Shown here piece by piece: positions 52,692-61,325 of a stretch of 64,000 nucleotides of DNA; the first letter of the stretch is position 1; the number at the start of each line of letters is the position of its first letter. This stretch comes from VRUE01 sp963728365. GTDB lineage: Bacteria > Actinomycetota > Thermoleophilia > Solirubrobacterales > 70-9. The stretch spans positions 124,001-188,000 of the forward strand of contig CAVSJI010000002.1 of the NCBI GenBank assembly GCA_963728365.1. The letters run 5' to 3'. A model generated the notes under the pieces. It ran no database searches and had not been told where the DNA came from. It saw only the letters and a list, made by a program, of their open reading frames with translations. The position numbers were made by a program, and so were the translations under genes.

Positions 52692-54128
52692 CTATGCATC
52701 CGGCAGACGGTCAAGCTCGCCCCGCGCGGCGGCGATCGCGCCGCGGGCGACGCCCTCCCAGCTCCAGAGCCGACCAGCGGTATCGACGAGCGCTTCGCGG
52801 ACCTCCCGACGTTCGCCCTCGGACAGCCCCAGCCAAGCGTTGAGCCGCGAGGCGATCGCCTCGACCGCCCCCGGCTCGACCGGAAACGAGGTGATCTGAC
52901 CGATCGCCGGTGGCAATGCCGCCTGCAGCTCGTGCGAGACCTCGAGCATCCCCGAGTGGCCGGCCGAGACCGGCAGGACCCCACAGGCGGCCGCCTCGGC
53001 GGCGACCATGCCGAAGGCCTCCGGGAAGGTGCTGGGCATGACCAGCGCCTCGGCGCCGGGCAACAGCTCGGCGACCTCGTCGTGCTCGAGGCGGCCGATG
53101 AAGGCGACCGAGCCGGCGGCGGCGCGGGCGGCCTCGGCGTAGCCGGGGGGCGGCTCGGCGAGGAAGGCGGAGAGGATCGGCAGCGGGCGCTGCTCGCCGC
53201 CCTCGAGCGCCCAGCCGAGCCGGGTGACCTCGCGCGCCTCGGCGAGGTCACCTGCTTCGAGCGCCTCGAGCAGGCGGCGCAGGCCGTTCTCGTACTCGCC
53301 GAAGCCGGCGATCTGGAGACGGGCGTCGGGGTGCGCGGCGTGGACGAGAGGCCAGGCGGCCAGGAGCAGGTCGACGCCCTTGGAGACGATCAGCTTGCCG
53401 ACGAAGACGATCCGGGACGAGCCGCCAAAGCCCGCGGGTCCTGTCGCGGCAGGGGACCCACCACCCCTTCCGGTCGCTAAAGCGTCCTCAGGGGTGGTCC
53501 CCCCTACCGCGCCACCCGCGGGATAGGCCGCTGGGCGGAAGATGTTCGTGTCGACTCCGGGTGGTCCCAGACGCGTTTTTTCTTTGAGCTTCGGGACGCC
53601 CGGAAGCGCTGCCCAGAGAGACTCGGCCGTGTGGCGGGAGCCGACCAGGACTGCTTTGGAAGCTTCCAGGCCCTCGGCCGCGTAGGGGAGGAAGCGGGGG
53701 TTTGGCTTGACCGTGTACTCGAGGGCGGAGCCGTGGATCTTGGTTGCGAAGGGGGCTACGTCGGCGCGAGCGAGGATCGCGGGGGCCATTACGAGGTGGT
53801 TGGCGAGGGCGAGGTCGATGCCTCCCGCTTGCTCGGCGACGCTGCGAACAGCTTCGATGTTGGCCTCGATGTAGCGGTCGAGCTCGACCTCGGTCAGCTC
53901 GGGGAAGGTCTTGACTTCGAAGCCCTCGTAGGGGTCCTTGACGTAGACGGGGAGCAGGCCGGCGATATCGGGGTTGTGGATCTCAACGCCCTCGAGCTGG
54001 ACCTGCCGCTCCTGGCAGACGAGATGCACCTCGTGGCCGAGGGCCGCCAGCGCCCGCGCCAGGTTGGCGTTGTAGATGTTGCTGCCGGTGCCGCGCAGCA
54101 TATAGCCGTGGAGGAGGAGAAAACGCAT
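52692..54128 (-). CDS. GT4-family glycosyltransferase with an in-frame insertion
   Basis: 478 aa. N-terminal LLLHGYMLRGTGSNIYNANLARALAALGHEVHLVCQ (in parts) and the C-terminal donor domain (IVFVGKLIVSKGVDLLL, EALVMPSTFPEAFGMVAAEAAACG with the E-x7-E motif) define a GT4 retaining enzyme. Between FRPAA and RIVFVGKL an extra Gly/Pro/Ala-rich stretch of about 35 residues is encoded by a strong DNA palindrome (53452-53504). The stop is one base from the ctaC start. Probably glycolipid or cell-wall glycan synthesis. Confidence 0.88.
   Translation of the reverse strand: MRFLLLHGYMLRGTGSNIYNANLARALAALGHEVHLVCQERQVQLEGVEIHNPDIAGLLPVYVKDPYEGFEVKTFPELTEVELDRYIEANIEAVRSVAEQAGGIDLALANHLVMAPAILARADVAPFATKIHGSALEYTVKPNPRFLPYAAEGLEASKAVLVGSRHTAESLWAALPGVPKLKEKTRLGPPGVDTNIFRPAAYPAGGAVGGTTPEDALATGRGGGSPAATGPAGFGGSSRIVFVGKLIVSKGVDLLLAAWPLVHAAHPDARLQIAGFGEYENGLRRLLEALEAGDLAEAREVTRLGWALEGGEQRPLPILSAFLAEPPPGYAEAARAAAGSVAFIGRLEHDEVAELLPGAEALVMPSTFPEAFGMVAAEAAACGVLPVSAGHSGMLEVSHELQAALPPAIGQITSFPVEPGAVEAIASRLNAWLGLSEGERREVREALVDTAGRLWSWEGVARGAIAAARGELDRLPDA
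53452..53504. repeat. Palindromic element within the GT4 coding sequence
   Basis: Core arms ACCACCCCT (53460-53468) and AGGGGTGGT (53490-53498) are exact reverse complements, extended by GGGGA/TCCCC on the outside with a small bulge and by CGCT-AA-AGCG inside. It codes for a low-complexity insertion absent from the GT4 core, as expected for an in-frame palindromic insertion. Confidence 0.6.
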
Positions 54129-54160
54129 CGGGACCGGGCAAGCTATTAGTCTTCGCCGCC

Positions 54161-54424
54161 GTGAACTCGAAGCAGCTCTACCGCATGCGCTCCCGGGCCT
54201 CCGGCCGCGAGGCCCTCGCCCACGCCGTTCCGGGCGAGGTCTACCTCGACCGCGAGACCGGCGAGGAGATGGCCCCGGTGGCGATGGTCCTGCCGCTCGC
54301 CCCGTCCGCCTCGGCCCTGCCCCGCACCCCGGAGAACCTGCGCGCCTGCCGCCGCTGCGACCAGCTGATCGGCCTCGACGTCAGCGACTGCCCGTATTGC
54401 GGTTTGCGCCAGCCGGCGCTCTGA
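54161..54424 (+). CDS. Small zinc-ribbon protein, 87 aa
   Basis: GTG 54161. The N-terminal half (YRMRSRASGREALAHAVPGEVYLDRETGEEM, in parts) is beta-rich; the C-terminus CRRCDQLIGLDVSDCPYCG is a CxxC-x11-CxxC rubredoxin-like zinc knuckle. No known function. Divergent from the GT4 gene, sharing a 32-nt upstream gap. Confidence 0.68.
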   Translation: MNSKQLYRMRSRASGREALAHAVPGEVYLDRETGEEMAPVAMVLPLAPSASALPRTPENLRACRRCDQLIGLDVSDCPYCGLRQPAL

Positions 54425-54455
54425 CCGGCGCACTTCGGCGTCCTCGGTCGCTCAC

Positions 54456-54485
54456 GTGCAGAGCACGCTTCGCTCCCTGCGTCCT
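54456..54485 (-). repeat. Dispersed 30-bp repeat, copy 2
   Basis: Reverse-oriented copy of 48436-48465 with three mismatches. It lies between two convergent genes, next to further GC-rich partial palindromes (GCGTCC...GGACGC). Confidence 0.65.
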
Positions 54486-54516
54486 TGAACTGCTTGGTCA
54501 GAACGCCGCTGGACCC

Positions 54517-55296
54517 CTATGGTTTCTTGACCAAGGTCGCCGTGTAGAGCAGGCGGGCGTTCGAGTAGTAGCAGCCGTAGACCTTGGCCTTGCCGACGCC
54601 CTGCTGGGGGTGACCGTCCTGGATGTCTTCCTTGGAGGCGCAGTGGTCTTCGACGCGGCTGCCGCGCCAGGTGTCTTCTTCGGAGGTGTTGAAGGCGAAC
54701 ATCGGCGCCCAGGTCGGCACCGTGAGGGCGATGACCTGACCGCGCAGGACCGAGAGCGGGTGCTCGAGCGCGAAGATCGGGGTGCTGCCGAAGTAGGGGT
54801 TGAGCACCTGCAGCGGGCTCTGGCGGACCAGCGTGTACTTCGGCGGCTTGGTGTTCTCGACCGGCCGCAGGACGCCGACCCGCGCCTCGGAGGGCCGGCC
54901 GAGGAACTCGTTGAAGAAGCCGACCTCGTCAGTCGTCGCCTTGGTGTCCTTGCGCGAGGGGCGGGCGAGGCTGATCGACCAGGCGACGAGCTTGCCGTCG
55001 AAGGGCGCCTCGTAGGGCTGTTCGACCCCGCCGGCCTTGACCTGGTAGCCGCTGACGTGACCCTCGACCCGACAGGGCACGATCTCGACGTTGTTGACGA
55101 CCTTGCCCGGGCAGGACGGCTTAGGCGTGCTCGCGGTCTTGCCGAGCACGACGACGCGCAGCGGCGCCGAGTCGGCGGCGCCCGGCCAGGCGACGACGGC
55201 GAGCGCCGCGAGCAGGCAGGCGAGGGCCAGCGCCACGGGCGCGCGCGGGGTGCCGCGTGTGTTGTCGGCTGCTCCAAGCACGATCTCAAGCTGCAA
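54517..55296 (-). CDS. Secreted or anchored protein of unknown function
   Basis: 259 aa from TTG 55296, chosen because CAGGAG lies 6 nt upstream; GTG 55281 is an alternative. A signal segment (APVALALACLLAALAVVAW) ends near residue 44. The mature part is beta-rich with four to six Cys (PSCPGKVVNNVEIVPCRVEG; EDHCASKED; YGCYYSNARLLYTATLV). Similar proteins in actinobacteria are annotated hypothetical. Probably disulfide-bonded outside the cell. Divergent from the ABC-2 exporter operon. Confidence 0.7.
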   Translation of the reverse strand: MQLEIVLGAADNTRGTPRAPVALALACLLAALAVVAWPGAADSAPLRVVVLGKTASTPKPSCPGKVVNNVEIVPCRVEGHVSGYQVKAGGVEQPYEAPFDGKLVAWSISLARPSRKDTKATTDEVGFFNEFLGRPSEARVGVLRPVENTKPPKYTLVRQSPLQVLNPYFGSTPIFALEHPLSVLRGQVIALTVPTWAPMFAFNTSEEDTWRGSRVEDHCASKEDIQDGHPQQGVGKAKVYGCYYSNARLLYTATLVKKP

Positions 55297-55413
55297 CCCG
55301 GGCTCCTGACCAGGGTTGCGGCCGAGATTCTGCCGTCCCGGCCGCAGGGATGACGGCAGCGACGGGTGCTTGCACGATCCCGGCCAGGGGCCCTCTGTAG
55401 GGTTGCCGCCGCG

Positions 55414-56412
55414 ATGGGAAACGTGAATCTGGCGATCGTCGTCGAGGGTTTGGAGCGGGCGTTCGGCGAGGTGCTCGCCGTGCGCGGTGTCGACCTGCAG
55501 GTCGCCGAGGGCGAGATCTACGGCTTCCTCGGTCCGAACGGCGCCGGCAAGACGACCACCGTCCGCATGCTGACCACGCTGCTGCTGCCGACCGGCGGGC
55601 GGGCCACGGTCGCCGGCCACGACGTCGTGCGCGAGGCGCGCTCGGTGCGCGCCTCGATCGGAGTCGCCCTGCAGGAGGCGGCGCTCGACCCGCTGATGAC
55701 CGGCCGCGAGCTGATCCGCCTGCAGGCGACGCTGCAGGGCCTGCCCAGCCGCGACGGCCGCCGCCGCGCCGATGCGCTGCTCGAGCGGGTTGGGCTCGAG
55801 GGCGCCGCCGAGCGCCGGGTCGGGACCTACTCGGGCGGCATGCAGCGCCGCCTCGACCTGGCCGCGGCGCTGGTCCACGAACCGCGCGTGCTCTTCCTCG
55901 ACGAGCCGACCACCGGCCTGGACCCGGTCAGCCGCAAGACGATCTGGGAGGAGGTGCGGGCACTCAACGACGACGGCACCACCGTCTTCCTCACCACGCA
56001 GTACCTCGAGGAGGCCGACCAGCTCGCCGACAACGTCGGGATCATCGACCAGGGCACGATCGTCGCGGAGGGCACCCCGGAGGCGCTCAAGGCGGAGATC
56101 GGCCACCCGCACGTGCAGCTGCAGCTGGCCGAGGGCTCGGTCGCCGCTGCCGAGGAAGCCTGCGCGGCGATCGGCAAGCTGCTGCCGCCGCGCGACGCGC
56201 GCACCGTGCTGGTCGAGGTCGAGAACGGCTCGGCCGACATTCCGCGCATCGTGCGGGCCCTCGACGAGGCGGGAGTCGAGGTCGGCTCGCTGGAGCTGGC
56301 CCGCCCGACGCTCGACGACGTCTTCGTCGCCAAGACCGGCCACCACCTCGAGAAGGAAGAGGAGGCCGGCGGCGAGGGCGAGGGGGCCGAGCCGGAGCCG
56401 GTCGAGACGTGA
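55414..56412 (+). CDS. ABC-2 exporter ATPase (DrrA-like)
   Basis: 332 aa from ATG 55414. Walker A GPNGAGKTTTVRML near residue 42, Q-loop VALQEAALDPLMTG, signature TYSGGMQRRLDLA near 140, Walker B VLFLDEPTTGLDP and switch His replaced by Gln in FLTTQYLEEADQLAD, as in many DrrA proteins. The C-terminal 100 residues contain the LARPTLDDVF domain typical of drug/antibiotic exporters, then an acidic tail. It powers the two permeases that follow. Confidence 0.93.
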   Translation: MGNVNLAIVVEGLERAFGEVLAVRGVDLQVAEGEIYGFLGPNGAGKTTTVRMLTTLLLPTGGRATVAGHDVVREARSVRASIGVALQEAALDPLMTGRELIRLQATLQGLPSRDGRRRADALLERVGLEGAAERRVGTYSGGMQRRLDLAAALVHEPRVLFLDEPTTGLDPVSRKTIWEEVRALNDDGTTVFLTTQYLEEADQLADNVGIIDQGTIVAEGTPEALKAEIGHPHVQLQLAEGSVAAAEEACAAIGKLLPPRDARTVLVEVENGSADIPRIVRALDEAGVEVGSLELARPTLDDVFVAKTGHHLEKEEEAGGEGEGAEPEPVET

Positions 56413-57194
56413 ACGAGATCGCGAAGACCGCTCGCGTGGTTCAAGCGCTCGGCATGCGCTCGATCCGCCAGACCTTCCGACGGCCGCAGCTGATGGCCCC
56501 GATCCTCGTCTTCCCGACCCTGCTGCTGGCGATCCAGACCGGCGGCGCCGGCGGCGCGATCGATCTGCCCGGCTTCCCGCCCGTGCAGGGCTTCCTCCAG
56601 TTCATGCTCGCCGGGGCGATGATGCAGTCGCTGATGCTGGCCGGCAACAGCGGCGGCATCGCCCTGGCGGTCGACATCGAGATGGGCTTCACCGACCGGC
56701 TCTTCGCGGCGCCGATCCCGCGCTACGCGATCGTCCTCGGTCGGCTCGCGGGGACCGCGGCCCTCGGCCTCTTCGCGGCGGTCTGGTTCCTGGCGATCGG
56801 CCTGATCTTCGGTGCCGAGCTGCACAGCGGCGTCGCCGCGGTGCTGATCGCGATCGTCCTGGTCACGGCGACGGCGATGGCGGTCGGCGGGATCGGCGCC
56901 GCGATCGCCCTGCGCACCGGCAGCGCCAGCGTCGTCCAGGGGCTCTTCCCGCTGGTCCTGGTCGTCCTCTTCCTCTCCTCGGCCTTCTTCCCCAACGACC
57001 TGATGATCCAGCCGGCGAAGGCGATTGCCGAATACAACCCGCTGAGCTTCGTCGTCGAAGGGATTCGCGACCCGATCGTCTCCTCGGTCGACGCCGGCAC
57101 CGAGCTCGAAGCGGTGCTGGCGGTGCTCGGCATCGCCGCGCTGAGCCTCGTGCTCAGTTCCCGCGCCCTGCGACACCGTCTGCGGGTCGGCTGA
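56409..57194 (+). CDS. ABC-2 type permease
   Basis: 261 aa from GTG 56409 overlapping the ATPase stop (GTGA). Six TM segments; IEMGFTDRLFAAPIPRYAIVLGRL near 90 is the amphipathic coupling segment of ABC-2 permeases, and LVVLFLSSAFFPNDLMIQPAKAIAEYNPLSFVVEGIRD (in parts) the C-terminal signature. Forms a heterodimer with the next gene product. Confidence 0.92.
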   Translation: MNEIAKTARVVQALGMRSIRQTFRRPQLMAPILVFPTLLLAIQTGGAGGAIDLPGFPPVQGFLQFMLAGAMMQSLMLAGNSGGIALAVDIEMGFTDRLFAAPIPRYAIVLGRLAGTAALGLFAAVWFLAIGLIFGAELHSGVAAVLIAIVLVTATAMAVGGIGAAIALRTGSASVVQGLFPLVLVVLFLSSAFFPNDLMIQPAKAIAEYNPLSFVVEGIRDPIVSSVDAGTELEAVLAVLGIAALSLVLSSRALRHRLRVG

Positions 57195-57985
57195 TGGAGA
57201 CCGCTGCCGCGCTCCCGGCCTGGCGCGCCAACCTGGCGACGATCGCGGCGCTGATCGCGCGCGCCCGCAACGAGCTGCTGCGCGTGCCGGGGGCGGCGAT
57301 CCCCGGCGTGCTGGCGCCGACGATCTTCTTCCTCGGGATCAACGGCGTCTTCGGCGCCCTCACCCACCTGCGCGGCTTCGACACCGGCGCCTACGAGAGC
57401 TTCGTCGTCCCGGTGAGCATGCTGCAGGGAGCCGGCTTCACCGGCGCCGCGGCCGGGGTCAACCTGGCGCGCGACATGGAGCAGGGCTGGGTCGACCGGC
57501 TGCTGGTCTCCCCCGCGCCGCGCTGGGTGCTGCTCGCGGGCACGGTGCTGGCGGCGAGCGCCCGGGCGCTGATCCCGGCGACCTTCGTGCTGGCGATCGC
57601 CCTCGCGCTGGGCGCCGGCTGGCCGGGAATCGACGGTCTCCTGGTCGCCTACCTGATGGTCGCGGCGCTGGCCGCGGTCGCCGCCTGCTGGGGCTCGGCC
57701 CTGGCGCTGCGCTTCAAGAGCCAGTCGGCGGCGCCGCTGATGCAGGCCGGGACGATGGCCGTGATCTTCACCACCACCGCCTATGCCCCGCTGGCCCTGC
57801 TGCAACCGTGGATGCGCAGCGTCGCCGAAGCCAACCCCGTCACCCACGTGGTCGACGCCGCCCGCCAGGGCTTCCTCGGCGCCGTCACCTGGTCGGAAAC
57901 CTGGCCGGGCGCGGTGGCCCTTCTAGGCCTCCTAGTGATTCTGGGTGCCTGGGCCCTGCGAGAAATGCGCCGCACCGCCCGCTGA
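57194..57985 (+). CDS. ABC-2 type permease
   Basis: 263 aa from ATG 57194, overlapping the previous TGA by one base (TGATG). Six TM segments; DMEQGWVDRLLVSPAPRWVLLAGTVLA (in parts) is the coupling segment and AYAPLALLQPWMRSVAEANPVTHVVDAARQG (in parts) the C-terminal motif. With the preceding gene it makes the membrane channel of a DrrAB-like exporter; cargo unknown. Confidence 0.92.
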   Translation: METAAALPAWRANLATIAALIARARNELLRVPGAAIPGVLAPTIFFLGINGVFGALTHLRGFDTGAYESFVVPVSMLQGAGFTGAAAGVNLARDMEQGWVDRLLVSPAPRWVLLAGTVLAASARALIPATFVLAIALALGAGWPGIDGLLVAYLMVAALAAVAACWGSALALRFKSQSAAPLMQAGTMAVIFTTTAYAPLALLQPWMRSVAEANPVTHVVDAARQGFLGAVTWSETWPGAVALLGLLVILGAWALREMRRTAR

Positions 57986-58002
57986 CCCAGGGCTGAGACG
58001 GC

Positions 58003-58221
58003 CTATTTGTAGCGGTAGGTGATCCGACCCCGATCGAGGTCGTAGGGAGACAACTCGATCTTCACGCGGTCGCCTGGGAGGATGCGGATGTAGTGGCGGC
58101 GCATCTTGCCCGAGATGTGGCCGAGCACGTCGTGGCCGTTGTCGAGCTTGACGCGGAACATCGTGTTGGGGAGGGCCTCGGTGATCTCGCCCTCCATCTC
58201 GATCTTCTCCTCTTTCCCCAT
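58003..58221 (-). CDS. infA: Translation initiation factor IF-1
   Basis: 72 aa single OB fold: EKIEMEGEITEALPNTMFRV, GHDVLGHISGKMRRHYIRILPGDRV and ELSPYDLDRGRITYRYK (each in parts) match bacterial IF-1 along its length. It binds the ribosomal A site during initiation. In many bacteria infA sits in the ribosomal protein cluster; here it is alone between an exporter and the CCA enzyme. IF-1/IF-3 stringency is relevant to the non-canonical starts noted in this window. Confidence 0.97.
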   Translation of the reverse strand: MGKEEKIEMEGEITEALPNTMFRVKLDNGHDVLGHISGKMRRHYIRILPGDRVKIELSPYDLDRGRITYRYK

Positions 58222-58257
58222 GCGGCGGGGAGCGTACCGGACCGCCTTCGGCTCGGC

Positions 58258-59685
58258 TCAGCCGCGCAGGGCGCGGGCGCGGGCAACCGCCTCGTCCCGC
58301 GTCGAGATCTCCCCCGCGTACTGCGCCGTCTCGAGCTCCGCGAGCAGCTCGCCGATCTCGGGGCCCTCCTCGACTCCCAGCTCGGCGGCGAGCTCGTCGC
58401 CGCGAACCAGGGGCCTCGGCGGGCCGTCGCGGCGCCAGTCGAGGGCGGCGCCGATCATCTGCCGGGCGAGGTCGAGGTGCGCCGCGATCGCCTCCTCGGT
58501 GGCGAACGGCCCCGAGCCGCGCGCCGAGAGCCGGTCGGCGACCGTCAACAACGTCACGTCGACGGCAACCGGTTCGGTGGCACGCAGGTATTCGTGCACG
58601 CGGCGGGGCGGCAGCGGCGCCTCGTGGACGAGGAAGCCGAGCCGCAGGTGATGCAGGGTGATGTCTTGAAGGTGGCGAGTTAGCGCGCGGCTGGCGCGCA
58701 GGCGTTCGCAGAGGCCGGCGATGATCGGCCCGCCGTCGCGATCGTGGCCGACGAAGGTGACGAACCCGTCCTGCTCGGAGCGGGTCGCCGGCTTGCCGAT
58801 GTCATGGACGAGGGCGCCGAAGCGCAGCGCCGTGCCGCGGCTGATCTCGTCGGCGAGCGGCTCGGCGAGCAGCGCCTCGACCTCCGCCGCCCGCTCGCCG
58901 GCGAAGCGCCCCAGGTCGGCCTCGACCTCGAGCGTGCGCTCGAGCACAGCCAGGGTGTGGCCAAGCACGTCGAGGTGATGGTTGGGCCCCTGCTCGACGC
59001 CGCGCAGCGCCTCGATCTCGGGCAGGACGACGGCGGTCAGGCCGAGCTCGTCGAGCAGCGCCATGCCGCGCAGCGGGTCGGGGCCGCCAAGCAGCTGGCG
59101 CAGCTCGAGCAGCTGGCGCTCGCCGGCGGCCTCGCCGGCATGCGGCGCTTCGCGGCGCGCCAGGGCGGCGGTCCCCGGGTCGAGCTCGAGCGAGAGCCCG
59201 GCGGCGAAGCGCGCGGCGCGCAGCAAGCGCAGGCGATCGGCGGCGAAGCTGCGCTCGCTGACGGCGCGCAGCACTCGCCGCTCGAGGTCCCCCAGCCCGT
59301 CGTGGGGGTCGAGCGGCTCCGTGCCGCCCAGCGGCACCGCAACGGCGCCGATCGTGAAGTCGCGCTCGCCGAGGTCGGCCTCGATCGTCTCGCCGCGCAG
59401 CGCGGTCAGGTCGATCTGCCAGGTTCCGTCCGCGGCGACCACCCGCCAGGTCTCGAACTCGGCCGAGAGCTCGAAGGAGTGCCCGCGCCCCTCGCGGGCG
59501 ATCGTCTTGGCGACCCCGGCCACGTCGCCCGCCACCGCGAGATCGAGGTCTGTGACATCGCGCCCCAACGCCGCGTCGCGCACCGCGCCCCCGGCAATCC
59601 AAACGCCCTCGGGCGCCTCCCCCAGCGCCCGCCGCGCCAACCGGACGAGGGGCGCAGCCGCGAGCCGCTCGGCAACGGCGCTCAT
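58258..59685 (-). CDS. CCA tRNA nucleotidyltransferase with HD domain
   Basis: 475 aa. WIAGGAVRDAALGRDVTDLDLAVAG (in parts) near 28-53 is the GG/DxD nucleotidyltransferase core; ERDFTIGAVAVPL, RLLRAARFAAGLSLELDP and the HD domain (LVHDIGKPATR, VGHDRDG) near 290-320 follow. It completes the 3' CCA of tRNAs, needed here because both tRNA genes in the window lack encoded CCA. Divergent from nothing close; 37 nt upstream of infA in the same direction. Confidence 0.93.
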   Translation of the reverse strand: MSAVAERLAAAPLVRLARRALGEAPEGVWIAGGAVRDAALGRDVTDLDLAVAGDVAGVAKTIAREGRGHSFELSAEFETWRVVAADGTWQIDLTALRGETIEADLGERDFTIGAVAVPLGGTEPLDPHDGLGDLERRVLRAVSERSFAADRLRLLRAARFAAGLSLELDPGTAALARREAPHAGEAAGERQLLELRQLLGGPDPLRGMALLDELGLTAVVLPEIEALRGVEQGPNHHLDVLGHTLAVLERTLEVEADLGRFAGERAAEVEALLAEPLADEISRGTALRFGALVHDIGKPATRSEQDGFVTFVGHDRDGGPIIAGLCERLRASRALTRHLQDITLHHLRLGFLVHEAPLPPRRVHEYLRATEPVAVDVTLLTVADRLSARGSGPFATEEAIAAHLDLARQMIGAALDWRRDGPPRPLVRGDELAAELGVEEGPEIGELLAELETAQYAGEISTRDEAVARARALRG

Positions 59686-59743
59686 TGGAGGGCCTTCCGC
59701 TGCGCCTTATCCACGCATCGAGGGGCAAAGGCGCACCGGAACC

Positions 59744-60847
59744 TCATGGTTGGCGGGGGACCCGGGCTGAGATGCCGCAGGTGATCTCGTAGTTGATCGT
59801 GCCGAGGCGGACGGCGAGCTCCTCGGCGCGGATCGCCTCCTCGCCCTGGGCCCCGATCAAGACGGCTTCGTCGCCCGGTTCGACATCCGTCCGCGGTCCC
59901 AAGTCGACGGTGAGGTTGTCCATCGAGACGGTGCCGACCAACGGGCGGCGCCGGCCGCGGATCAGCACCTCGGCGTTGTTGGAGAGGCCGCGGCGAACCC
60001 CGTCGCCGTAGCCGAGCGGCAGCACGCCTACCCATGTGTCCGTCGGCGCCCGCCAGGTTCGGCCATAGCCGGCGCTCTCACCGACGGCGAAGCGCTTCAG
60101 ATCGGCGACGTAGGAGCGCAGCGACAGGGCCGGCGCCAGGCCGCGCTCGGCCGGATCGCCCTGGAACGGGTCGAGGCCGTAGACGGCCACGCCGCAGCGT
60201 GCCATGTCGAAGTGCGAGCGGCAGTCGCGGAAGACGGCGGCGCTGTTGGCCGCGTGGACGACGGCGCCGGGGAACTCGGCCCTGACCGCCCCAGCCACCT
60301 CCTCGAAGCGGCCCAGCTGCCGCCCGAAATAATCGGATTCCGGTTCGTCCGCGGTGGCGAAGTGGGTCCAGACTCCGGCTGGCTCCAGGGCCGGGTCCTC
60401 CGCGCAGGCCCGCGCCAACGCCAGCACCTCGCTCGGGTCGGGGTTGCCCAGCCGGCCCATGCCGCTGTCGTGCTTGACGTGGACGCGGACCGGCCTCCCT
60501 TGGGCCCGGCCGCGGGCGGCCGCGAGCTGCCGGAAGCCCTCGCGCCACACGGCGACCTCGGACCCGGCGGCGAGCGCGGCGTCGAGATCGGCGGGCGTCA
60601 GCGCGCCCATCGTCAGCAGCGGGACCTGCGGAAAGCGCCTGCCGATCAGCGTCGCCTCGGCGCCGGTCGCGACGGCCAGCCGCGTCGCGCCGCCGGCCAG
60701 CGCCGCGTCCGCGCAGGCATCGGCGCCGTGGCCGTAGCCGTCGGCCTTGACCACCGCGCAGAGCTCGGCGTCGCCCAGCTCGGCCTTCAGCCGGGCGCAG
60801 TTGCGCTCGACGGCGCCGCGATCGATCCGGGCGACTGCCCGCTCCAT
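59744..60847 (-). CDS. alr: Alanine racemase
   Basis: 367 aa, fold-type III PLP enzyme. Lys34 in AVVKADGYGHG binds PLP; HVKHDSGMGRLG near 130 and GVAVYGLDPFQGD near 215 are characteristic, and the second catalytic Tyr is in SAGYGRTWRA near 260. The C-terminal beta domain has GTVSMDNLTVDLG. It supplies D-alanine for peptidoglycan. Separated by 3 nt from the CBS gene upstream and probably in one operon with nnr. Confidence 0.95.
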   Translation of the reverse strand: MERAVARIDRGAVERNCARLKAELGDAELCAVVKADGYGHGADACADAALAGGATRLAVATGAEATLIGRRFPQVPLLTMGALTPADLDAALAAGSEVAVWREGFRQLAAARGRAQGRPVRVHVKHDSGMGRLGNPDPSEVLALARACAEDPALEPAGVWTHFATADEPESDYFGRQLGRFEEVAGAVRAEFPGAVVHAANSAAVFRDCRSHFDMARCGVAVYGLDPFQGDPAERGLAPALSLRSYVADLKRFAVGESAGYGRTWRAPTDTWVGVLPLGYGDGVRRGLSNNAEVLIRGRRRPLVGTVSMDNLTVDLGPRTDVEPGDEAVLIGAQGEEAIRAEELAVRLGTINYEITCGISARVPRQP

Positions 60848-60850
60848 GGC

Positions 60851-61315
60851 TCAGCCGTTGGCGACGAGCGCGGCCAGCGCGTCGGCGCGGGTCACCATCC
60901 CGGCCAGGCGGCCCTCGCCGTCGACCACGGGCAGGTGGTTGTGGTGCTTCTCGGCGATCGTCCGCGCCACCGCCTCGGCGTCCGCGCCGGTCTCGACCGT
61001 CACCGGGTCGGCGGTCATCAGCTCCGAGACGCTGGCGGCGAAGGCTTTGTCGAGGCGCTCCTCGAAGCCCTTCATCGAGCCGACGAAGACGATCCCGCCC
61101 ATGATGTTCAGGTAGTGCGGCAGGTGCAGGTCGGCTTGCTCGTCGCCGAGGATCAGGTCGGACTCGCTGACGATCCCGATCACCTTGCGCTGTTCGTCGA
61201 TCACCGGGATCGCCCCGAGGTCGGTCTTGGCGAGCAGCTCGATCGCGGCGCGCGCGTCCGCGGCCGGCGATACGGCGGGCACGTCGGCGTCCATGATCTC
61301 GGCGGCGGTCTTCAT
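60851..61315 (-). CDS. Two-CBS-domain protein
   Basis: 154 aa. MKTAAEIMDADVPAVSPAADA, LLAKTDLGAIPVIDEQRKVIGIVSESDLI (in parts) and SVSELMTADPVTVETGADAEAV, HLPVVDGEGRLAGMVTRADAL form two CBS repeats separated by a 40-residue insert (LHLPHYLNIMGGIVFVGSMKGFEERL, in parts), as in several bacterial CBS-pair proteins. Likely adenine nucleotide sensor. Sits between nnr and alr. Confidence 0.92.
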   Translation of the reverse strand: MKTAAEIMDADVPAVSPAADARAAIELLAKTDLGAIPVIDEQRKVIGIVSESDLILGDEQADLHLPHYLNIMGGIVFVGSMKGFEERLDKAFAASVSELMTADPVTVETGADAEAVARTIAEKHHNHLPVVDGEGRLAGMVTRADALAALVANG

Positions 61316-61325
61316 CGGCGCCAGG

